Assembly: GCF_003226565.1 (NCBI RefSeq)
Contig: NZ_QKOE01000003.1
Location: 248,001-312,000 of the forward strand
Direction: 5' to 3'
From: Parazoarcus communis SWub3 = DSM 12120
GTDB lineage: Bacteria; Pseudomonadota; Gammaproteobacteria; Burkholderiales; Rhodocyclaceae
Length of the DNA: 64,000 nucleotides
Positions 58,337-64,000 of the stretch are shown piece after piece. The translations under genes were made by a program, and so were the position numbers. The stretch's first letter is position 1; every line of letters starts with the position of its first letter. The notes beneath the pieces are model-generated. The model had not been told where the DNA came from and searched no databases. It saw nothing but the letters and a program-made list of their open reading frames with translations.

Positions 58337-61267
58337 TCACACCGTCCTGGTCTGCAGACAAGCCGCGACATCCACCTGATCGATCTGTTCCGGGCGCATG
58401 AAACGCTGGGCATAACGCAGATACACCCCGCTATTCAGGAACAGTGCAAACAGGTCCGGATCGACATGCCCCTCGTCGCGCATCCGCACCATGATCGCGA
58501 TCGCCTCGGACAGCGTCTTGCCCGGCTTGTACGGCCGGTCTACCGCAGTCAGTGCCTCGAAAATATCGGCGATCGCCATCATCCGTGCCAGCGGGCTCAT
58601 CTGCGCCTGCGTCAGCCGACGCGGATAACCGGTACCGTCCATCTTCTCGTGATGCCCGCCGGCGATCTCCGGCACTTCGCGCAGATGACGCGGGAACGGC
58701 AGCGCAGACAACATGACCAGGGTCTGCACGATGTGCTCGTTGATCTTGTACCGCTCCTCCGCCGAGAGCGTGCCCCGCGCCACCGACAGGTTGTACAGCT
58801 CGCCGCGGTTGTACAACAGGGTCGGCACCTCCATGCGGAAACCGAGTGGATGATCCGGACGGATCCGGTCGTTCTCGCCGCGTGGAATACAGTGCTCGGG
58901 CCGGTCGGCCAGCAGCGGCTCGCGCACTGGCAGCACGGCCGGGGCTCGCGTATCCATGCGCTCGAGTTCGTCGCGCGACAAGCCCAGACGATCATCCAGC
59001 GTACGCAACCAGGTACGGGCGGCAATCGCACGCAAACGTTCGAGATCCAGCTGCGCCATGAACTCCCCGCCTTCATTGCAGCGGGCAACAAATGCAAAAT
59101 CGGCATCCAGTTCTGCCCACGCCTGTGCCAGTCGGGCTCGCGCCTGCACACGGGGCGTCCCCGCTGCTTCGGCCTCCAGGCAGGCAATCTCGGCATCGCG
59201 TTTGAGCACTTCGAACCGCATTCTCACTTCATGGATGCGGTTGTACAGGGTCTCCAGCTTGGTCGCCTTGTCCACCACGTATTCCGGCGTCGTCACCTTG
59301 CCGCAGTCATGCAACCATGACGCCACATGCACCGCCTCCCAGGCGTCATCGTCCAGCCGGAAATCCCGGTAGGGGCCATCCTGCGTGTCGCAGGCGGCAC
59401 GGGCCAGCATCTTGGTCAGCTCGGGGACGCGCGCGCAATGCCCGCCGGTATAGGGGCTCTTGGCGTCGATTGCAGCCGCGATCAACTGGATGAAAGCCTC
59501 GAACAGTACCTTTTGCGCCTGGATCAGGGACTTGTTCTCCAGCGACACCGCGGTCGAACCCGACAAGGCGGCAATGAACGACAGCCGTGCAGCGTCGCTG
59601 GGCTCACGCCGCAACAGCAGCATTGCCCCCACCGGCTGCGCCTGGCGGTTGAGCAGCGGTACCGCAATCGCATGCCTTGCCTCGTTTGCGCCGACCGCCT
59701 CGCTCAAACCCAGCCGGGCAAACGTCGCCGCATCGCAGGACTGCGCAAGCGGCCTGCCCTCGTGCAGCGCCCTGGCCGGCAGATCGTGTTCATCGTCTGC
59801 GGACAGCGACCTCGGCGTGCCCGGCAAGGCCTGACCGTCGGCCGACAGCGCCGCCGCCGGCACCAGTTGCTCATCCTCGTACAGGTAGAGCACACCGCCG
59901 GTGGCGTCGGCGGCAGAGATGGTTTCACCGAGCAGGCGTGGCAACAGATCCTCGAATCGCCGCTCGCCGGCCACCGCCAGGCTGATGTCGAGAAAGCGGC
60001 GGATACTGCGCTTCATGCCATCCATGGTCACGGCCAGCGCATTGACCTCGCTCACCATCGAATTGACCTGCAGCGGGCTGGAAAAATCGAAGCGGCGGAT
60101 CGCCTCCGCCTCGGTCGCCAAGGTCTGCAGCGGACGGGCGATGCCACGCGCCATCGACCAGGTGATGGGCACCGCAACCAGGATGACCATCAGCGTCATC
60201 CATACCGCCTGATCGCGCAAGCGCAGGGCATCGGCGAACAACTCGTCCTCCGGTATCGCCACCACCAGAAACAAGGGGTTGGCACCCGACAGCGTCAGCG
60301 GCTCGATGCTGACCCGCCATTGCCGATCCGCCGCTTGCAGGACAAGACTGCCGCCCGCGTCAGCGACAGGCAGGTACCCGGCAAGTTGCTGCAACACCGG
60401 TACGCCGAGCTCCATGAGCCTGTTCAGCTTCACCACCTGCAGCGGGTCATCCACGCTGCGAACCAGCCGCCCCATGCGGTCGTAAGCCACAACACCCCCC
60501 TCGGCATCGATCAGCACCAGTTCTGTACCGGGGGTGACCTTCTGTCGTGCAAGCGAGGCATCGAGCGAAGCCAGCAGGATATCCGCCCCGATCACACCAC
60601 CGCCACTTGCCGCCTGGACGGCAATGGTGGTGCCGACCTGACGGTTGGAGAAGAACACATATGGCGAGGTGATGACACGGCCCGTCGCGCCAAGGGCAGC
60701 ACGAAACCAGGCCCGCTCGCGCGGGTCGTAGGCTGCGGGATAGTCGGGGCGCTCATCGCTGCGCAGCACCACCAACCCGGCATCCAGATGCACGAACCGG
60801 CCGCGACTTCCACCCGCGTCATGATCGATGCTTTGAACCAGATAGCGACTTCCCGGTGGTGCATCGAACAAGGCAGCCTCGTCCGCCGTGCCCTGCAGAC
60901 GGCGGACGAAAAAGAAGTCGCCGTCCGCAAAGCCCATATAGATTGATGACAACAATCCCGACCCGGCAAGGGCCTCGACCAGCACGGGCAGCGCACGCAT
61001 GCGCTCATCGTGGGAGACCGTCTGCGCCAGCGGTGCATGGCGCAACAGGCTGGCAGCCGCCTCGGCCGGTGCAGTCGCAAGCCTCAACTCGATCAGGGTT
61101 TCGCGGGCAATACGTTCAGTCAGGGCAACGGCCTGCGTCTCGAGCTGATCACGGCTGAAACTGTAGCCAAGCCAGCCGATCAGCAAGCCAACGGCCAGCA
61201 CCAGCAGGACAAACAGGGACGAGATATGGACCCGCAAGGGAAACGGATGAAGGGACTGTCGCGTCAT
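58337..61267 (-). CDS. Membrane HD-GYP c-di-GMP phosphodiesterase with Cache, HAMP and GAF domains
   Basis: A 976-residue protein. Helix 1 (about 14-33), a periplasmic double Cache domain (about 40-335) and helix 2 (about 348-368) lead into HAMP (about 370-425), a GAF domain (about 430-585) and the HD-GYP domain (about 595-950). Catalytic motifs are SWLHDCGKV (HD), the GYP box [15 protein letters not shown], and [15 protein letters not shown]. The long insertion (about 660-800) between the HD and GYP parts is unusually large. Predicted role is c-di-GMP hydrolysis in response to a periplasmic ligand. It follows the REC-TPR regulator gene by 123 nt. Confidence 0.9.
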   Translation of the reverse strand: MTRQSLHPFPLRVHISSLFVLLVLAVGLLIGWLGYSFSRDQLETQAVALTERIARETLIELRLATAPAEAAASLLRHAPLAQTVSHDERMRALPVLVEALAGSGLLSSIYMGFADGDFFFVRRLQGTADEAALFDAPPGSRYLVQSIDHDAGGSRGRFVHLDAGLVVLRSDERPDYPAAYDPRERAWFRAALGATGRVITSPYVFFSNRQVGTTIAVQAASGGGVIGADILLASLDASLARQKVTPGTELVLIDAEGGVVAYDRMGRLVRSVDDPLQVVKLNRLMELGVPVLQQLAGYLPVADAGGSLVLQAADRQWRVSIEPLTLSGANPLFLVVAIPEDELFADALRLRDQAVWMTLMVILVAVPITWSMARGIARPLQTLATEAEAIRRFDFSSPLQVNSMVSEVNALAVTMDGMKRSIRRFLDISLAVAGERRFEDLLPRLLGETISAADATGGVLYLYEDEQLVPAAALSADGQALPGTPRSLSADDEHDLPARALHEGRPLAQSCDAATFARLGLSEAVGANEARHAIAVPLLNRQAQPVGAMLLLRREPSDAARLSFIAALSGSTAVSLENKSLIQAQKVLFEAFIQLIAAAIDAKSPYTGGHCARVPELTKMLARAACDTQDGPYRDFRLDDDAWEAVHVASWLHDCGKVTTPEYVVDKATKLETLYNRIHEVRMRFEVLKRDAEIACLEAEAAGTPRVQARARLAQAWAELDADFAFVARCNEGGEFMAQLDLERLRAIAARTWLRTLDDRLGLSRDELERMDTRAPAVLPVREPLLADRPEHCIPRGENDRIRPDHPLGFRMEVPTLLYNRGELYNLSVARGTLSAEERYKINEHIVQTLVMLSALPFPRHLREVPEIAGGHHEKMDGTGYPRRLTQAQMSPLARMMAIADIFEALTAVDRPYKPGKTLSEAIAIMVRMRDEGHVDPDLFALFLNSGVYLRYAQRFMRPEQIDQVDVAACLQTRTV

Positions 61268-61390
61268 GACGGCTCACACTCCGGGATTGCGGATGGACAT
61301 CACCACGCCCCGAGACGGCTGCGGCCAAGTCCGCTGACATGCTGACACGCGCACCCTGCAAGTACAAGCACGCCGGGCAGCAAGCCCTCG

Positions 61391-62785
61391 TCAAACGCCC
61401 TGCAGCGGCGCCTCCGGCGGCACATCGTCACCATGACTGATCTTCTGCAGTGCAGCCCGGCGCTGCAGCTCGCGAAACACCGGGCTCATGCCCTGCGCCT
61501 CGAACAGGTCACGCACGACCTTGAACACCCGACGGATCTCGTCGCTGGCGAACAAGGCATGCGTCATCGCTGTTGCCAGTTCCCGGTCGCCCAGGGCCAT
61601 CGCGGCCCTGACAATGTCCAGCCGGGTCTGGGCGTCAAACGGAGTCGCCATCCACGCATTGCGCAAACCCGCCACCCGTGCGCGCTCGGCATCGGGCTTC
61701 ATCAGCGCTCGCAAGGCTTGCCAGGACGCGCGCTCGTCCAGCCCCGCCGTCTCCAGCCGCTGCGGGGTGATCTCGTCGAGCGCGCGCTCCGCCTCCACCA
61801 GGGTGCCGGCCTCGACCAGACTACGCACCAGCATCAGTCGGTCAGCAACCGTCACTGCACCAGGGGTGGAGTCGTTACGCACCACATCGGCCATGGCCTC
61901 GATCGCCGTCTCCGTATCGCCATTAAGCAGTGCAGCGTCAGCCAGCAGACGCTTGCGCACGTAGTTGCGCTCGGTCTTGCGCGAGGCCTCCTCTACCGTG
62001 CGCTGCGCCTCGGCATGGTCACCCATATCCATGCAGATCTGTGTTTTCAGGTCATGTCCGCCAAAGTACATCGGCGCATCGATCACCACCTGATCCATGA
62101 TCTCCCGCGCCTCCTGCAAACGATTCTGCCCGACCAGCGCGCGGGCCTTGCCCGCCCGCGCCCAGGGGAAGGCATGCGCAGCCAGGATTTCGTCAAACAC
62201 GCGCTCGGCCGCCTCGGCATCACCCTTCAGGATCTGCACCTCGGCCTGCTGACGCATCAGTTCGAAGCGGTGCAACTGGCCCTCGTCGGTGTCACGCGAC
62301 TCATCCAGAAAACGCTCTGCCGCCGGAAAGTCCGCCGCGCGTTTGGCGACGTACAAGGGTTGAAAGAAGCGCTTGCGCCGCAACACCCGGTCCAGCCGCA
62401 GCTTGAGGCGTTCGGGTGAAAACGGTTTGATGATGTAGTCGTCCGGCGCCAACTCCACCACGGCAACCACCTGCTCATAAGCCTGCTCGGCGGTCACCAT
62501 GATGAACACCGCCTCGTCGGCCAGCATGTCGAAACGACGCAATTCTTCAAGCAATTGCTGCCCCGAGCGCTCGCCGCCCAGCTGGTAGTCGCACAGGATG
62601 ACGTCGGGTGGCGCCCGGCGGATGCGCGCAATCGCATCCTGATAGCCGGCCGAGAACTCGACCAGGAAGGCCCCCATGGTCTGCGCGCAGATCCGCAACC
62701 CCTGGCGGGCAGCCGGCTGGTCGTCGACGACAAGGAAGCGCAACGCGCGATAGAAGTCCGGCCCCAGTTCAGTCAGGGCAGCCAT
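61391..62785 (-). CDS. Response regulator with C-terminal TPR-like repeats
   Basis: A 464-residue protein. The receiver domain (about 15-135) has FLVVDDQPAA, the phospho-acceptor in DVILCDYQLGGERSG and the conserved Lys of YIIKPFSPERL. The remainder is helical repeats consistent with TPRs (RADFPAAERFLDESRD, GDAEAAERVFDEILA, GDHAEAQRTVEEASRK, GDTETAIEAMADVV). No DNA-binding or enzymatic output is seen, so the output is probably protein-protein interaction. The gene overlaps the kinase-like gene by 13 nt. Confidence 0.88.
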   Translation of the reverse strand: MAALTELGPDFYRALRFLVVDDQPAARQGLRICAQTMGAFLVEFSAGYQDAIARIRRAPPDVILCDYQLGGERSGQQLLEELRRFDMLADEAVFIMVTAEQAYEQVVAVVELAPDDYIIKPFSPERLKLRLDRVLRRKRFFQPLYVAKRAADFPAAERFLDESRDTDEGQLHRFELMRQQAEVQILKGDAEAAERVFDEILAAHAFPWARAGKARALVGQNRLQEAREIMDQVVIDAPMYFGGHDLKTQICMDMGDHAEAQRTVEEASRKTERNYVRKRLLADAALLNGDTETAIEAMADVVRNDSTPGAVTVADRLMLVRSLVEAGTLVEAERALDEITPQRLETAGLDERASWQALRALMKPDAERARVAGLRNAWMATPFDAQTRLDIVRAAMALGDRELATAMTHALFASDEIRRVFKVVRDLFEAQGMSPVFRELQRRAALQKISHGDDVPPEAPLQGV

Positions 62786-63393
62786 AGCTCGAATACCGCG
62801 CCGCCCAGCGCGCCGCCGTTGGACAAGCTCAAACGCCCTTGCCGCCCCCCACGCTGATGCTGTGCAGCGATTTCGCGCGCAACGAACAGGCCAACGCCCA
62901 GCCGCGGCGCGGCCGTGTGCGGTGGCGGATCGAAGCCGGCGCCATCATCTTCGACGGCCAGCCGCAGGAAACCCTCGCGCTCTTCTGCACTCAGCACGAT
63001 GCGGCTGCGGGCAAAACGACTGGCGTTCTGCAGTGCGTTGGACAGGATGTCGAGACTCAGCTCCCGGTCCAGCGGCCACAGCACTGGCCGCTGATGCGCC
63101 ACCGTCAGGGACAGGCCCAGGCGCTCGCAATGCTTGCGGTTGATCAGCACCGCCTCTTCGAGCAACTCACCCACCGGCTGCATGCTGATCGACAAGGTCT
63201 CCAAGCCACGCTGCAGCTTGTACGCCGTCAGCACCCGGCTGAGCCGCAGCGCGGCCAGTTCGATGGCGAAGCGCGCCTCGTCCAGAGAAATGCCGTGCTC
63301 GGCCTCGGCCTGCACCAGCAGGGTTTCGGCGAGAAAGAGCTGATTCTTGGCGTCATGGACGCCCGAGCTCAGGATGTCGAGTACACCTTGCAT
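62773..63393 (-). CDS. Soluble histidine kinase-like protein (HATPase_c)
   Basis: A short protein (206 residues) without membrane segments or a sensory domain. A H-box-like GVHDAKNQLFLAETLL near the N-terminus, N box NALQNASRFARSR and G boxes VEDDGAGFDPP and LGVGLFVAREIAAQHQRGG suggest a working HATPase domain. The H-box variant HDAKN differs from the common HExxN/HDLR form. It probably phosphorylates, or is controlled through, the REC-TPR protein whose gene overlaps its end. Confidence 0.85.
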   Translation of the reverse strand: MQGVLDILSSGVHDAKNQLFLAETLLVQAEAEHGISLDEARFAIELAALRLSRVLTAYKLQRGLETLSISMQPVGELLEEAVLINRKHCERLGLSLTVAHQRPVLWPLDRELSLDILSNALQNASRFARSRIVLSAEEREGFLRLAVEDDGAGFDPPPHTAAPRLGVGLFVAREIAAQHQRGGRQGRLSLSNGGALGGAVFELWLP

Positions 63394-63426
63394 GCTGCGC
63401 TCCGCGAAGGGCTACGCGAAAACGTA

Positions 63427-64000
63427 TCACTCGGCAGCAAAAGCCGCCAGTGCCTCACCCAGTTGCGCGATGTCGACGCCTTCGCCCAACTCGGCCAGGC
63501 CTTCGATCGTCTCTCCCTGCTTGATCCTGGCAACAGATTGCCCCGCCTCCTTCGGCGAGTCGAAGCCACGGCTCTGCAACAGCAGGCGACCCTCGCCATC
63601 CACCAGCTTGAAGTAGAACCGGCCGTCGGCCTCGCGGTACTGCTTGAACTGCGGCAGGGCCTGGGACTTGGGCCGTGCCTGGACGGTCGGCGTGACCAGG
63701 GCGTCGAGTCGGCGCAGCCCGACTGCGTGACGCAGATCAGCCAGGAAAGGCGTCGCGATCGCCCGCGCCTTCTCCGCGCCTTCGAGCAACTTCTGTTCGA
63801 TCTGGGCTGGCTGTGCGATCAGGGCCTCGTAACGTTCGCGCATCGGCGCCACCGCGCGCTCGATATACTCGAACACGGCCTGCTTGGCCTCACCCCAGGC
63901 GATGCCTTCGGCAAAGGCCGTACGCATGGCTTCGGTTTCATCGGCGGATGCAAAAGCCTGATACAGCTGGAACAGCGCGGAGCCTTCGGTTTCCTTCGGC
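63427..64000 (-). CDS. trpS: Tryptophan--tRNA ligase, C-terminal part (runs off the right edge)
   Basis: The minus-strand frame remains open to the window edge; only about 190 residues of the C-terminus are seen. KETEGSALFQLYQAFASADETEAMR and GIAWGEAKQAVFEYIERAVAPMRERY match the end of the catalytic and anticodon-binding region of TrpS. A C-terminal extension (FKQYREADGRFYFKLVDGEGRLLLQSRGFDSPKEAGQSV) resembles the YegP/DUF1508 fold, as seen in many betaproteobacterial TrpS proteins but absent from E. coli TrpS. The start and the active site lie outside. Confidence 0.9.
   Translation of the reverse strand, partial: PKETEGSALFQLYQAFASADETEAMRTAFAEGIAWGEAKQAVFEYIERAVAPMRERYEALIAQPAQIEQKLLEGAEKARAIATPFLADLRHAVGLRRLDALVTPTVQARPKSQALPQFKQYREADGRFYFKLVDGEGRLLLQSRGFDSPKEAGQSVARIKQGETIEGLAELGEGVDIAQLGEALAAFAAE

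Noticed and set aside
1-64000. tRNA, rRNA, CRISPR arrays, insertion sequences with transposase, phage genes
   Set aside because: I looked in the gaps between genes and found no tRNA-like cloverleaf, regularly spaced repeats or transposase or integrase motifs.

Overview
The window comes from a GC-rich betaproteobacterium, most likely Rhodocyclales (Azoarcus/Aromatoleum/Thauera-like). This is inferred from gene content and overall protein similarity: PilSR followed by a PP0621-type protein, a HupUV/HupT hydrogen sensor, OlsBA, zapA next to 6S RNA, and a TrpS with a C-terminal extension. I see no rRNA, tRNA, CRISPR array, transposase or prophage. Gene density is high, and many neighbours overlap by 1 to 14 nt, which points to translationally coupled operons.

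Layout. 1-2.8 kb: envelope sugar genes (partial ArnT-like GT39, UDP-glucuronate 4-epimerase type enzyme) divergent from waaA. 2.8-6.0 kb: pilR, pilS and a small membrane/zinc protein. 6.1-9.4 kb: a 162-bp inverted-repeat element, a methionine-type aminotransferase, then mtnA overlapping a FucA-like aldolase (methylthioadenosine salvage, probably the DHAP-shunt variant). 9.4-13.5 kb: a GGDEF-EAL protein and two tandem tartronate-semialdehyde-reductase paralogues. 13.6-20.0 kb: ybiB, hupU, hupV, a diguanylate cyclase and hupT, a hydrogen-sensing operon with a c-di-GMP synthase inside it. 20-24 kb: flavin reductase, mutY, trxC, a Lon-N-domain protein and ubiX. 23.6-26.7 kb: a branched-chain-amino-acid-type ABC substrate-binding protein and two permeases without ATPases. 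26.7-34.8 kb: a long nested palindrome, a nitronate monooxygenase with a 34-bp perfect palindrome upstream, a large EF-hand membrane protein, an MBL hydrolase, a Phd/RelE module, tupA with a divergent ModE-HTH/PBP regulator, and a TauE-type permease. 34.9-38.4 kb: a short KdpD-like kinase, a KdpE-like regulator and convergent trkH. 38.5-41.2 kb: terminator, 6S RNA, zapA, a ZapB-like coiled-coil protein and ilvD. 41.4-43.8 kb: olsB, olsA and apaH. 43.9-55.8 kb: one tightly packed operon of eleven genes for LPS or other surface glycan (two GT4, GT9, GT29-type and polysialyltransferase-like enzymes, pyruvyl transferase, O-antigen ligase, msbA, a CX5R phosphatase, GT39, a deacetylase). 56.1-58.2 kb: murB with a PACE efflux gene, and a sugE/gdx exporter under a guanidine-II riboswitch. 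58.3-63.4 kb: a kinase-like protein, a REC-TPR regulator and an HD-GYP phosphodiesterase. The right edge is partial trpS.

How it fits together: three c-di-GMP enzymes, three two-component or kinase/regulator pairs and a hydrogen sensor suggest strong coupling of environment to surface lifestyle. The surface glycan operon, waaA, msbA, the GT39 proteins and ornithine-lipid genes build the outer membrane. The most unusual elements are the diguanylate cyclase inside the H2-sensor operon and the sialyltransferase-fold glycosyltransferases in the surface operon. The best RNA-level finds are the 6S RNA and the guanidine-II riboswitch.
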